A stretch of DNA of 64,000 nt from Pseudomonas sp. RIT-PI-q (GTDB taxonomy: Bacteria > Pseudomonadota > Gammaproteobacteria > Pseudomonadales > Pseudomonadaceae): assembly GCF_001297125.1 (NCBI RefSeq), contig NZ_LHPC01000077.1, positions 124,001-188,000 on the forward strand, in the 5' to 3' direction. Made by a program: the position numbers and the translations under genes. This document shows, piece after piece, positions 34,101-42,991 of this stretch; the stretch's first letter is position 1; each line of letters begins with the position of its first letter. Below the pieces are notes generated by a model. That model saw only the letters and a program-made list of their open reading frames with translations. It searched no databases and had not been told where the DNA came from.

Positions 34101-34883
34101 TTATTTGCCGCTGTACAGATTCAGATCGCCAAAGTGTTTCTTCTGAATGGTGGCGTAGGTGCCATCGTCGTGTAACGCTTTGATACCTTTATCCAATAGT
34201 GCCTTGAGGTCTTTGTTACCTTTAGAGATACCGATAGCTGTTTTGGCTGGCAGCAGGGGCGCATCAATCGGCTTGCTGACTTCGTAATCGGCACCTTGTG
34301 GCGACTTCAAAAAGCCCAATTCGGCTTGCAGCATGTCCTGGACCCCGGCGTCGAGACGACCGGAAGTCAGGTCGGAATACACCTGATCCTGATTCTGATA
34401 GGCCTGGGTTTTCACGCCAGCCTTGTCCAGAACGGCTTTGGCGTAGGCTTCCTGGATGGTGCCTTGTTCGTAGCCGACGGTTTTGCCCTTGAGTGAAGCC
34501 ACGTCGGTGGTAATGCCAGAACCTTTCTTCGACACGTAAGCGGTTGGGCCGGAGAACAGTTCGCTGGAGAAGTCGATGACTTTTTCGCGGGCTTCGGTGA
34601 CGGTCATCGAAGAGATCACGCCGTCGAATTTATTGGCCTTGAGGCCCGGAATCATGCCGTCGAAATCGCTTTCGACCCATTTGCACTTGACCTTCAGCTC
34701 GGCGCAGATTGCGTTCCCCAGATCGATGTCGAAGCCCACCAGGCTACCGTCAGCCGCTTTCGACTCGAACGGTGCATAGGAAGGGTCAACGCCAAAACGC
34801 AATTCTTTGTATTCCTTTGCCATGGCGGAGCCGGCAGCCATGCACAACGCCAGTGCAGAAAGGGTCAGCAATGCTTTTTTCAT
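34101..34883 (-). CDS. aotJ: Basic amino acid ABC transporter, periplasmic binding protein
   Basis: A 260-residue solute-binding protein of family 3. The signal peptide MKKALLTLSALALCMAAGSAMA is cleaved before KEYKELRFG; then come FGVDPSYAPFESKAADGSLVGFDIDLGNAI and the hinge motif VISSMTVTEAREKVIDFS, which fit the LAO/arginine-ornithine binding proteins. Its own promoter should lie in the 300 bases upstream. It heads the operon aotJQMOP. The regulator gene argR, next to aotP in P. aeruginosa, is not adjacent here. Confidence 0.93.
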   Translation of the reverse strand: MKKALLTLSALALCMAAGSAMAKEYKELRFGVDPSYAPFESKAADGSLVGFDIDLGNAICAELKVKCKWVESDFDGMIPGLKANKFDGVISSMTVTEAREKVIDFSSELFSGPTAYVSKKGSGITTDVASLKGKTVGYEQGTIQEAYAKAVLDKAGVKTQAYQNQDQVYSDLTSGRLDAGVQDMLQAELGFLKSPQGADYEVSKPIDAPLLPAKTAIGISKGNKDLKALLDKGIKALHDDGTYATIQKKHFGDLNLYSGK

Positions 34884-35189
34884 TATTCAATCCCTAAGAA
34901 CCAATATGAGCGCTTGTGGCGCAGAATTATTGTTACTGGAAAGCGTAAGACTCAATGAAAGTAGCAATTTCCGAACCAGAGTGCCGAACAAGCGTTTAAA
35001 AGGTGATTCAAGAAATGGCTGGGGGAGATTTATGCACGAAAACGGGCATAGGAAAATAGCCGCACCAAAATGATTCAAATTGCCAATCTCCTGTAGGAGC
35101 AGAGCTTGCTCGCGAAGGCGGTGTATCAGGCACATTTAAGTTGACTGACACCACTTCGCGAGCAAGCTCGCTCCTACAGAAGGCGGGGG
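34884..35189. other. Interval between the DNA ligase gene and aotJ
   Basis: About 300 bases with no supported gene. It contains the aotJ promoter region and REP pair R10. No operator was identified by eye. Confidence 0.6.
35091..35179. repeat. REP pair R10 (inverted)
   Basis: CTGTAGGAGCAGAGCTTGCTCGCGAAG faces CTTCGCGAGCAAGCTCGCTCCTACAG, 10 bases from the ligase stop. Confidence 0.9.
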
Positions 35190-36878
35190 TTAGCCGAGCA
35201 GATTCTGCAACGTTCCGAGGTTGTCGGCCTCTTCGACCGACTTGTCCTGCCGCCAGCGCAACATCCTCGGAAACCGCACCGCAATGCCGCTTTTATGACG
35301 CTTGGACAAGGCGATCCCCTCGAACCCCAACTCAAACACCAGGCTCGGTTTGACACTGCTCACTGGCCCGAATTTCTCGACGGTGGTCTTGCGCACGATG
35401 CTGTCGACCTGGCGCATTTCTTCATCGGTGAGCCCTGAATACGCCTTGGCAAACGGCACCAGCGTGCGTTCGCTGGCATCGGGCGGGCCATCCCACACGG
35501 CAAAGGTGTAATCACTGTAGAGACTGGCGCGGCGGCCATGACCGCGTTGCGCGTAAATCAGCACCGCATCGACGCTGAACGGGTCGACTTTCCACTTCCA
35601 CCAGACGCCCATGTCCTTAGTCCGACCGACGCCATACAGCGCATCCCGAGCCTTGAGCATCATGCCTTCGACCCCCAGGCTGCGGGACGCTTCGCGCTGC
35701 CGGGCGAGGTCAAACCAGTCTTCACCGGTGAGCACCGGCGAGGGCAACAACACCGGGTTCGCGCAGGTTTTGATCACCTGCTCCAGTTGAGTGCGACGTT
35801 GGGCTTGAGGCCGGTTGCGCCAGTCTTCGCCCTGCCACTCCAGCAAGTCATAAGCGAGGACCACCACCGGCACCGCATCGAGGATTTTCTTGTCCAGGGT
35901 TTTGCGGCCGATCCGCTGTTGCAACAACGCGAACGGTTGTACCGAGGGCGAGGTTGGCGATTGCGGATTGAAGGCATCTTCTGTGTCCGGTTGTACGGAG
36001 TTCCAGGCAACGATTTCTCCGTCGATCACCGTGCCGTCGGGCAAACCGTGAACCAGACTATCGAGTTCGGGAAAGCGTTCGGTGACCAGCTCTTCGCCGC
36101 GCGACCAGATCCACAGGCGTCCATCGCGCTTGACCACCTGCGCGCGGATGCCGTCCCACTTCCATTCCACTTGCCATTGGCTGGCCGGGCCGAGCAGGGC
36201 TTCGAACTGGTCAACCGGTTGCGACAGGGCGTGGGCGAGGAAAAACGGATACGGCTGGCCGCCCCGTTGCGCGTGCTCGTCGCACGATTCGGCAGCGATC
36301 AGCTTCCGGTAACTGGCGGCGCTCGGGCGGTTCGACAGGTCGGTGTAACCCACCAGCCGTTGAGCCACGCGCTTGCTGTCGAGGTGTGCCATGGCCGCCA
36401 GGGCACGGGTCACCAGCAATTTGGACACGCCAACGCGGAAGCTGCCGGTGATCAGTTTGATGCAGACCATCAAGCTTTGCCGGTCGAGTTGCGCCCACAG
36501 GGCTGGCAACTTTTCGGCGAGGACCTGCGGGGTTTCACCGCGCAGCGGCAGCAGTTTGTCTTCCATCCAGACGGCCAGTCCGTCGTCAGAACTGTGCAGC
36601 GCTTCGGGCAGCACCAGCGAGATGGTTTCCGCCAGGTCGCCCACCGCCTGATAACTTTCTTCGAACAGCCACGGCGCCAGTCCGGAAACCGTCTCGGCGA
36701 GCTCACGCAGAATGCGCACAGGCACCAATTGGCGAGGTCGCCCGCCCGACAGAAAGTACACCGCCCATGCGGCATCTTCCGGCGCAGCTTCGGCGAAGTA
36801 GTGTTGCATCGCCGCCAGTTTGGCGTTGCTCGACGTCGTGGCGTCGAGCTCGGCATACAACTCGGCGAAAGCCTTCAT
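35190..36878 (-). CDS. ATP-dependent DNA ligase (cisplatin-response LigB-type)
   Basis: A 562-residue ligase of the bacterial type paired with an MBL exonuclease. The N-terminal helical domain occupies about residues 1-200; the nucleotidyltransferase domain carries the adenylation motif as VEWKWDGIRAQVV near residue 246, GTVIDGEIVAW, and GVEGMMLKARDALY, with WWKWKVDPFSVDAVLIYAQ as motif V. A C-terminal OB-fold domain follows. These enzymes are thought to act in interstrand crosslink or other DNA damage responses. The start overlaps the exonuclease stop by four bases. No Lhr-type helicase follows. Confidence 0.92.
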   Translation of the reverse strand: MKAFAELYAELDATTSSNAKLAAMQHYFAEAAPEDAAWAVYFLSGGRPRQLVPVRILRELAETVSGLAPWLFEESYQAVGDLAETISLVLPEALHSSDDGLAVWMEDKLLPLRGETPQVLAEKLPALWAQLDRQSLMVCIKLITGSFRVGVSKLLVTRALAAMAHLDSKRVAQRLVGYTDLSNRPSAASYRKLIAAESCDEHAQRGGQPYPFFLAHALSQPVDQFEALLGPASQWQVEWKWDGIRAQVVKRDGRLWIWSRGEELVTERFPELDSLVHGLPDGTVIDGEIVAWNSVQPDTEDAFNPQSPTSPSVQPFALLQQRIGRKTLDKKILDAVPVVVLAYDLLEWQGEDWRNRPQAQRRTQLEQVIKTCANPVLLPSPVLTGEDWFDLARQREASRSLGVEGMMLKARDALYGVGRTKDMGVWWKWKVDPFSVDAVLIYAQRGHGRRASLYSDYTFAVWDGPPDASERTLVPFAKAYSGLTDEEMRQVDSIVRKTTVEKFGPVSSVKPSLVFELGFEGIALSKRHKSGIAVRFPRMLRWRQDKSVEEADNLGTLQNLLG

Positions 36879-37909
36879 GGCAGCGCCTCGGCGCTTTCAG
36901 GCTCCACGCTTTGGATTTCTTCCTCATCGTCGCCGTATTCGGTGTTGAAACTCTGCGCATCGAGCCCTTGCTCACGCAGATGGCGGACCAGTACCCCAAC
37001 CGAGCCATGGGTGACCATCACCCGTTCGGCAGCGGTCTGTTCGATCGCCCAGAACAAGCCCGGCCAGTCGGCGTGGTCGGACAACACGAAGCCGCGGTCC
37101 ACGCCGCGCCGCCGTCGTGTGCCACGCAAGCGCATCCAGCCGCTGGCGAAGCCATCGCTGTAGTCGCCGAAGCGGCGCATCCAGCTGCTGCCACTCGCGG
37201 ACGGCGGAGCGAGCACCAACGCCTTGCGCATCATCGGGTCGCTCTTTTTTACCTCGTTGGTGTAGATCGTTGGCGGTAGATAAACACCGCTCTCGCGATA
37301 AACCCGGTTCAGCGGTTCCACGGCGCCATGCACCAAAATGGGGCCGAGACTGGCGTCAATCCCGTGGAGAATGCGCTGGGCTTTGCCGAAGGAATAGCAA
37401 AACAGCACGCTGGTTTTATCGACGGCGGCATTGGCCTGCCACCACTGGTTGATCTCGGCAAAGACCTGCGCCTGTGGTTGCCAGCGATAAATCGGCAGGC
37501 CGAATGTCGATTCGGTGATGAAGGTGTGGCAGCGCACCGGTTCGAAGGGCGCGCAGGTGCCGTCGGGTTCGATCTTGTAGTCCCCCGAGGCAACCCACAC
37601 CTCACCCTGATATTCCAGCCGCACTTGAGCCGAACCGAGGACGTGGCCGGCGGGGTGAAAACTCAGTGTCACGCCGTGATGCAGCAATGACTCGCCGTAC
37701 GCCAGGGTTTGCAGATCAATGTCCTGGCCCAGTCGCGCACGCAGAATCCCTGCACCGGGCGCCGCCGCCAGATAGTGCCGGTTGCCGGTGCGGGCATGGT
37801 CGCCGTGGGCGTGGGTGATGACCGCCCGCTCGACCGGGCGCCAGGGGTCGATGTAGAAATCCCCGGCCGGGCAATACAAACCTTCGGGGCGAGCGATAAC
37901 AAGGTCCAT
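36875..37909 (-). CDS. Ligase-associated MBL-fold DNA exonuclease
   Basis: A 344-residue metallo-beta-lactamase/beta-CASP nuclease. The metal-binding motif is HAHGDHA near residue 37, with further landmarks HPAGHVLGSAQVRLEYQGEVWVASGDYK (an SNM1-like block) and VLSDHADWPGL plus VTHGSVG near the C-terminus. Such proteins sit next to an ATP-dependent ligase and are named ligase-associated DNA exonucleases. The ATG at 37909 (MDLVIARPEG) was chosen over a TTG four codons earlier. It is translated just ahead of the ligase gene with a four-base overlap. Confidence 0.9.
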   Translation of the reverse strand: MDLVIARPEGLYCPAGDFYIDPWRPVERAVITHAHGDHARTGNRHYLAAAPGAGILRARLGQDIDLQTLAYGESLLHHGVTLSFHPAGHVLGSAQVRLEYQGEVWVASGDYKIEPDGTCAPFEPVRCHTFITESTFGLPIYRWQPQAQVFAEINQWWQANAAVDKTSVLFCYSFGKAQRILHGIDASLGPILVHGAVEPLNRVYRESGVYLPPTIYTNEVKKSDPMMRKALVLAPPSASGSSWMRRFGDYSDGFASGWMRLRGTRRRRGVDRGFVLSDHADWPGLFWAIEQTAAERVMVTHGSVGVLVRHLREQGLDAQSFNTEYGDDEEEIQSVEPESAEALP

Positions 37910-37994
37910 GTCTGTTACCAAAATGGGGGGACTTGTTAGCTATGAGGTGGGCGCGAGGCGAGAAGTTCTATTGATTGTTTCAGCGTTTAAACGC

Positions 37995-38088
37995 AAAAGA
38001 TCGCAGCCTCGTTGCACTCGACAGCTCCTACATGGGATGGCGTACACCTTGTAGGAGCTGTCGAGTGCAACGAGGCTGCGATCTTTTG
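37995..38088. repeat. Perfect 38-base inverted repeat R11 (GGCTGCGATC type)
   Basis: The arms at 37995-38032 and 38051-38088 are fully complementary by eye. Each contains GTTGCACTCGAC or its complement between the common AAAAGATCGCAGCCTC and CTCCTACA ends. The T tract suits a terminator for quiP or for the convergent side. Confidence 0.9.
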
Positions 38089-38103
38089 ATCTGGTCTTTT
38101 GAC

Positions 38104-40554
38104 TTACTTGCCAGGTGTCAGCGTCAGACGCTTGCTCCCATACACCTTGTCAAAGTTCTGCGGCTGCATCGGCAAGCTCATGTACTGGCCCTTGAGCCAC
38201 GGATCGATGCTGTCGAGGTAGTTCGGGCTGGCCGGGTTGCCGGATTGACCAGTGCCGTTCTGGCCCATCAGCGGTTCGGCCTGGCCGAAGTCGACGATAA
38301 AGCGCATGGCGGGCGCCAGCGTCGTGTTGAAGTCCTGCCCCCAGGCGAACGCCGCGGTATTGAGTGTGGTGTGATCGCCACCGGCCGCGAGTGGTCCGCG
38401 CACGGTCTGGCCGCTGGCGTTTTTCCACTCGTAGCGGTGCAGTTTGCCCCACTGCCAGGCTTTGCGGTCGCCGCCCAACTGGCTGTCACCGGCCGTAATG
38501 GCCGCCGCCAGGCTGCGGGCGAGGATCGCCGGTTTGTCTTCTTTCTGCGCGGTGCGTAAGTCATCCCAGAACGGACTGTCCTCGCGCCCCAGCAGGTGAT
38601 CGGCCTGGGCCGCGTAGGACAACTTGCCGTTGGCGATAAAGGCCTGCCACGCCGGGCTGCTTTCCGGACCCAGCTCGTCGAGGAATATTTGCTGGGTGCT
38701 TTGCTGAAGGAACAACTCGTAAATCGCCGCGTCGGCGGAAGTCGGGCCGAGTTTGCCGTCGAAGGCCATCAAGCGCGTGAAAGCCTCGCGAGCCTTGTCG
38801 CGATCGGCCCCCGGCAAGGCTTCAATAGCCTGTTTCAGCGGCTGGGACATGCCCGGTGCGGCGAACATTTTCTTCAGTTTGGCGGCAAACGTGGTGGTCT
38901 GGTCGTATTGCATGGCGATCAGGCTGCGCGTGTCGTGTTTGCCCACGCCGGCCAGTTCCGCCATGCGTTCGCCACGTTCCGGTGCCGACCAGGAATTGGA
39001 CAGCTGCATGCCGTAGCCGTGGGGAATGACCCGCTGGTTGGCGGTGCCGAGCCAGCCTTGGGCCGGGTCTTGGTCATACGGATGGAGCATCGGGTCGGCG
39101 TAACCGTCCCAATCGTAGCGACCTTCCCAGCCCGGCGATGGCAGCAGGCCTTCACCTTCGCGACGGTTCGGGTAGCGCCCGGTGACTTGCCAGCCGATGT
39201 TGCTGGCATCGGCAAACACCAGGTTCAGGGCGATGGCGCGGATTTCACGGCTGGCGTCCGAGGCTTTCTCGACGGTTTGTGCACGGGACAGGTCGAAAAA
39301 CGCGTCCAGGGTTTTGTCGTCGGTGAAGTTCGGCGTTTGCAAGGCCAGGCCAAAGCCATTGCCCAACGCGGTGCCCTGGGCGCTGTTGAGCAGCGGCCCG
39401 TGACGGGTTTCGTAGACGGCTTCGCGAACCGGTCGCTGACCTTTGACGAAGAAGGTTTCGTTACGCACGATGGCCGGCTGCCATTTACCGCCAACTTCGT
39501 AGGAAAGCCCGTTGCCCTGGCGTTTGATTTTCTCCAGGAACAGGTCCTGGTTGTCGCCCATGACCGAGGTCATGCTCCAGGCCACTTTGCCGTTGAAACC
39601 GCCCAGGACCATCGGCAACCCGGCAATGGTCACGCCGGAAGCCTGGTATTTCGGCGCACGAATCTGCACGTAGCTGAACAACGATGGCACGCCCAACGGC
39701 CCGTGGCTGTCGCTGGCCAGCAGGCTTTTACCGCTGCGGCTGCGTTGCGGGGCGATGGCCCAGTTGTTGGATGACGTGGCGCCCAGCAGATTCAGATCGG
39801 ACAGCTGGCGTGTGGCTTTGCTGACTTCGGTAAGCCCCGGGATTTGCCCGTTGAGTTTGATGCCTTGAAGTTTTTCGCCTTCGCCCAACGGCAGTTTTTC
39901 GTCGGGAGCGGACGGTTCCAGCCAGGGCAGCTTGTCGTTGCTGACGGTCTGGGCCAGCACCAGCGAGGAAATTTCTTCCGGCAGGTTGGCCGACTGGCTG
40001 AAGTTCAGCAGGCAGAAAATCAGCGCCGAATCTTCCGGCTGCCAGTATTCAGGCTTGTAACCGCTGGCCATCAGGTCGGCCGGGAGTTTGTCGCGGAAGC
40101 GGAAGAGGTAGGCGTTGACCCCGCGCGCATAGACTTCGAAGAAGCGCTTGAGGCGCGGCGAAGACGCCTTGTACAGCTCGCCGGCACTTTTCTTCAGGTT
40201 GACCGCACGCATGTAGCGGTCGGCGTCGAGCAGGTCCGAGCCGGACATTTCCGCCAAACGGCCTTGGGCCAGCAGGCGCAGGGTGACCATCTGGGTGATG
40301 CGGTCGCTGGCGTGTACGTAGCCGAGGGCGAACAGCGCGTCGTGGAAGCTGTTGCTTTCGATCAGCGGCATGCCCATGGCATTGCGGCGCACCGAAACGT
40401 TCTGGGCCAGACCTTTGAGCGGCTGCACGCCGACGGTGGGCGGGAGGGTGTCCTGGGTGTTCCAGGTCTGACAACCGGTCAGGCTCAAAACACCGGCCAC
40501 TGCTGCGGCTACGCCGAACCGGGGAAGAAAATGTGTAAGGGCTGGCGAGGCCAT
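38104..40554 (-). CDS. quiP: Acyl-homoserine-lactone acylase, QuiP-like penicillin acylase family
   Basis: An 816-residue Ntn-hydrolase precursor. A lipoprotein-like signal reaches LSLTGC (cysteine 28). The nucleophile serine is in TSSNNWAIAPQRSRSGKSLL, about residue 262, where the pro-protein would cleave itself into alpha and beta chains; other landmarks are LFALGYVHASDRITQMV and MVLGGFNGKVAWSMT. The N-terminus MASPALTHFLPR closely resembles P. aeruginosa QuiP, which degrades long-chain acyl-homoserine lactones. The start at 40554 has a GGAG site; an upstream frame to 40623 does not. Substrate range here is unproven. Confidence 0.85.
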   Translation of the reverse strand: MASPALTHFLPRFGVAAAVAGVLSLTGCQTWNTQDTLPPTVGVQPLKGLAQNVSVRRNAMGMPLIESNSFHDALFALGYVHASDRITQMVTLRLLAQGRLAEMSGSDLLDADRYMRAVNLKKSAGELYKASSPRLKRFFEVYARGVNAYLFRFRDKLPADLMASGYKPEYWQPEDSALIFCLLNFSQSANLPEEISSLVLAQTVSNDKLPWLEPSAPDEKLPLGEGEKLQGIKLNGQIPGLTEVSKATRQLSDLNLLGATSSNNWAIAPQRSRSGKSLLASDSHGPLGVPSLFSYVQIRAPKYQASGVTIAGLPMVLGGFNGKVAWSMTSVMGDNQDLFLEKIKRQGNGLSYEVGGKWQPAIVRNETFFVKGQRPVREAVYETRHGPLLNSAQGTALGNGFGLALQTPNFTDDKTLDAFFDLSRAQTVEKASDASREIRAIALNLVFADASNIGWQVTGRYPNRREGEGLLPSPGWEGRYDWDGYADPMLHPYDQDPAQGWLGTANQRVIPHGYGMQLSNSWSAPERGERMAELAGVGKHDTRSLIAMQYDQTTTFAAKLKKMFAAPGMSQPLKQAIEALPGADRDKAREAFTRLMAFDGKLGPTSADAAIYELFLQQSTQQIFLDELGPESSPAWQAFIANGKLSYAAQADHLLGREDSPFWDDLRTAQKEDKPAILARSLAAAITAGDSQLGGDRKAWQWGKLHRYEWKNASGQTVRGPLAAGGDHTTLNTAAFAWGQDFNTTLAPAMRFIVDFGQAEPLMGQNGTGQSGNPASPNYLDSIDPWLKGQYMSLPMQPQNFDKVYGSKRLTLTPGK

Positions 40555-40663
40555 GGCAAAGCTCCTGCGGAGGTAGAGGCGCAATAAAGGCGCTACGTTA
40601 GTGAGCAGGAGGTGGCCGCGCAAGCGGGGTATCAGGTTATTTCAGGATTTGTCTACCAAAGGC

Positions 40664-40753
40664 AAAAGATCGCAGCCTCGTTTCACTCGACAGTTCCTAC
40701 AGGGGAATGCAAAACCGTGTAGGAGCTGTCGAGTGAAACGAGGCTGCGATCTA
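40664..40753. repeat. Inverted repeat R12 (GGCTGCGATC type)
   Basis: Arms nearly complementary over 38 bases. Compared with R11 both arms have changed TTGCAC to TTTCAC and GTGCAA to GTGAAA, so pairing is kept. Confidence 0.9.
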
Positions 40754-40764
40754 TTGATCTTCGA

Positions 40765-41409
40765 TCAGGATTTAGGCGGATTAATCTTGGCGGCCAAGGC
40801 ATACGCCTTCACCGTCGCCGGACGGCTCTGGATGTGGTTGAACCAGCGCAGCACATTAGGGAAGTCTTCCAGATTTTGACTTTGCCACTTGTGGGAAACG
40901 ATCCACGGGTAAATGGCCATGTCGGCAATGCTGTACTCGCTGCCGGCGACGAACTCATGGTTCGCCAGTTGCTTGTCGAGCACCCCATACAGGCGCGCGG
41001 TTTCATCGATGTAGCGCTTGATCGCGTAAGGGATTTTCTCCGGGGCGAACTGGCTGAAATGATGATTCTGCCCGGCCATCGGCCCCAGGCCGCCCATCTG
41101 CCAGAACAACCATTGCAACGCTTGCTGGCGACCCCGCAGATCCTTGGGCAGGAACTTGCCGGTTTTTTCCGCCAGGTACAGCAGGATGGCTCCGGATTCG
41201 AACACTGATAAAGGCTCGCCACCCTCGGCGGGCTCATTATCGACGATGGCCGGGATTCTGTTGTTCGGGGAGATTTTCAGAAAGTGCGGCTGGAACTGCT
41301 CGTTTTTGCTGATGTTGATCGGGTAAACGTTGTACGGCAGGCCGGCTTCTTCCAGGAATATCGAGATTTTGTGGCCGTTAGGGGTGGTCCAGTAATACAG
41401 GTCGATCAT
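40765..41409 (-). CDS. Glutathione S-transferase family protein, YfcG-like
   Basis: A 214-residue GST-fold protein. The thioredoxin-like N-terminal domain (MIDLYYWTTPNGHKISIFLEEA) carries the TPNGHK glutathione-site motif of the Nu/YfcG class, with SNNRIP-like NNRIPAIVD and ESGAILLYLAEKTGKFLP; the all-helical C-terminal domain follows. YfcG-like proteins reduce disulfide bonds using glutathione. ATG 41409 has GGAG eight bases upstream. A TTG four codons earlier is less likely. It is transcribed in the same direction as quiP, behind a REP-like repeat. Confidence 0.9.
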   Translation of the reverse strand: MIDLYYWTTPNGHKISIFLEEAGLPYNVYPINISKNEQFQPHFLKISPNNRIPAIVDNEPAEGGEPLSVFESGAILLYLAEKTGKFLPKDLRGRQQALQWLFWQMGGLGPMAGQNHHFSQFAPEKIPYAIKRYIDETARLYGVLDKQLANHEFVAGSEYSIADMAIYPWIVSHKWQSQNLEDFPNVLRWFNHIQSRPATVKAYALAAKINPPKS

Positions 41410-41555
41410 GGAGTGCTCCAAATCAAGAGACGTCGTTACGTGCGGACAGCAAACGCCGGCATCAGGTCGTCCTGTTTGCGTTCGATAGCTTGCCTGTAGG
41501 AAGAGGTGATGCTGAAGTGGGTGAAATTCAATGACCCCACAGGAGAAAAGTCGGC

Positions 41556-42104
41556 ATGGAGCTCAAGACAAACACGGCGCTGATCATCATCGATCAACAA
41601 AAAGGCATCCTGGAGCCCCGGCTCGGTCGCCGAAATAATCCTCAGGCCGAGGAGCGGATGCTGGCGTTATTGGCGCATTGGCGTCGAACCGGGCGGCCGG
41701 TGATTCACGTGCAGCACTTGTCCCATTCCCCGGAGTCGGTGTTCTGGCCGGAGCAATCAGGTGTGGAGTTTCAGGAGCGGTTCCAGCCACAGGCCGGTGA
41801 GCAGCTGATTCAGAAACGGGTGCCGGATGCGTTTTGTTCGACGGGGCTGGAGCAGCGATTGCGTGAGGCGGGGATCGATCAGGTGGTCATCGTTGGTGTG
41901 GCGACGCACAACTCGGTGGAGTCCACGGCGCGAACGGCCGGCAACCTGGGGTTTGAGGCATGGGTGGTGGAGGATGCGTGTTTTACTTTCGACAAGGCTG
42001 ACTACTTCGGTAAAGCCCATTGCGCCGAAGAGGTGCATGCGATGTCGTTGGGGAATCTGCATGGCGAGTATGCCACGGTCGTCTGCACAACAGAAATCCT
42101 GTAG
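41556..42104 (+). CDS. Isochorismatase-fold hydrolase with serine at the usual cysteine position
   Basis: A 182-residue protein of the cysteine hydrolase/isochorismatase superfamily. The aspartate of the catalytic triad lies in LIIIDQQKG, and the lysine is probably in LIQKRVPDAF. The third residue, normally cysteine in the pattern TNHCV, falls in GVATHNSVESTART, where serine occupies that place. It may therefore act like the isochorismatases that do without cysteine, or be inactive. The reaction is unknown. Start ATG 41556 has AGGAG at 41540-41544. A REP pair follows the stop. Confidence 0.85.
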   Translation: MELKTNTALIIIDQQKGILEPRLGRRNNPQAEERMLALLAHWRRTGRPVIHVQHLSHSPESVFWPEQSGVEFQERFQPQAGEQLIQKRVPDAFCSTGLEQRLREAGIDQVVIVGVATHNSVESTARTAGNLGFEAWVVEDACFTFDKADYFGKAHCAEEVHAMSLGNLHGEYATVVCTTEIL

Positions 42105-42190
42105 GAGCGAGGCTTGCCCGCGAAAGGGGCACCTCGGTCATGCAGATACACCGCGTCATCGTTCTTCGCGGGCAAGCCTCGCTCCTACAA
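42099..42190. repeat. REP pair R13 (inverted)
   Basis: CTGTAGGAGCGAGGCTTGCCCGCGAA faces TTCGCGGGCAAGCCTCGCTCCTACA. It begins within the last codons of the isochorismatase-fold gene. Confidence 0.9.
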
Positions 42191-42213
42191 GGAGTGGGGC
42201 GAGCCGGATCACA

Positions 42214-42238
42214 TGTGGGAGCGGGCTTGCTCGCGAAG
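42214..42238 (+). repeat. Single REP unit
   Basis: TGTGGGAGCGGGCTTGCTCGCGAAG stands alone without a facing partner, immediately after R13. Confidence 0.8.
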
Positions 42239-42275
42239 GCGATTCAACAGGCGAAGAAGCTCTTCGCCCGAAGCA

Positions 42276-42485
42276 TCAAGCGCCGTGGCACTTCTTGAAT
42301 TTCTTGCCGTTGCCGCATGGGCAAGGGTCGTTGCGGCCGACGTCTTTCAGGGCGTTGCGCACCGGTTCCTGGTGGGCGTGGCCGCAGTTCGGGCCGTGGA
42401 CATGGCCATGGTCGTGATCATGGTTCTCGTGATGGTCATGATCGTGGTTGCAGTCAGGACCATGGACATGGGGTTGCTGGGTCAT
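42276..42485 (-). CDS. Histidine-rich SEC-C motif protein
   Basis: A 69-residue protein. The first 40 residues are extremely rich in histidine and aspartate (HGPDCNHDHDHHENHDHDHG) with two HGPxC motifs (HGPDC, HGPNC), suggesting metal binding. The last 25 residues carry a SEC-C zinc motif, GRNDPCPCGNGKKFKKCHG, as at the end of SecA. The gene starts in a four-base overlap with the LEA-like lipoprotein gene. A role as a metallochaperone or SecA-related factor is inference. Confidence 0.88.
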   Translation of the reverse strand: MTQQPHVHGPDCNHDHDHHENHDHDHGHVHGPNCGHAHQEPVRNALKDVGRNDPCPCGNGKKFKKCHGA

Positions 42486-42976
42486 CGGTTTTGCTCCGGA
42501 ATTAAATCGGCGGCGATTATCACGCCATTACGCGCCAGGTGCACGTAGTGCGCGATGAATAAACCGGTTTCCAGTTCACCTTCCAGACGATAGGGAATGG
42601 GCTGGTCGGGTTTTTTCAGCAGTTTCACCAGATCCCGAACCTTGGGCCACAGGTTGGTGCGGATCGGCACCTTGAAGTAGGCACTGCGTTTTGGGCCGAC
42701 TGTGAACCAGTGTTCGTGCTCGCCTTCAGTCAGCAATATGCCCCCCAGATGAATGCGGTACTCCATGCCACGCACCGTCAGGTCGCTGTCGTTGGGATTG
42801 TCGACGCGAAAGTGCAGGAGGAATCGTTGCTGCATGAGTTTGGCCTGGACGACCTCGACCTTGACCAGATGCACCTGCGGCTCCGGTTCATCGCCACTGA
42901 ACCAGGACGCACAGCCGCCGAGCCCGAGAAACACGAGCAGGGTGAGCATCTGTAAGACGCGCCGCTGGGTGGTCAT
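42482..42976 (-). CDS. LEA14-like (WHy-domain) lipoprotein
   Basis: A 164-residue lipoprotein with signal VFLGLGGC; the lipid-bearing cysteine is residue 22. The mature part matches the LEA type 2/water-stress fold: LLHFRVDNPNDSDLTVRGMEYRIHLGGILLTEGEHEHWFTV, where the NPN and the strand pattern are family landmarks. It is translated just ahead of the SEC-C gene (ATGA overlap), so they form an operon. Desiccation or envelope-stress function is inferred from family only. Confidence 0.86.
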   Translation of the reverse strand: MTTQRRVLQMLTLLVFLGLGGCASWFSGDEPEPQVHLVKVEVVQAKLMQQRFLLHFRVDNPNDSDLTVRGMEYRIHLGGILLTEGEHEHWFTVGPKRSAYFKVPIRTNLWPKVRDLVKLLKKPDQPIPYRLEGELETGLFIAHYVHLARNGVIIAADLIPEQNR

Positions 42977-42991
42977 GTTGATGTTCCTCCC

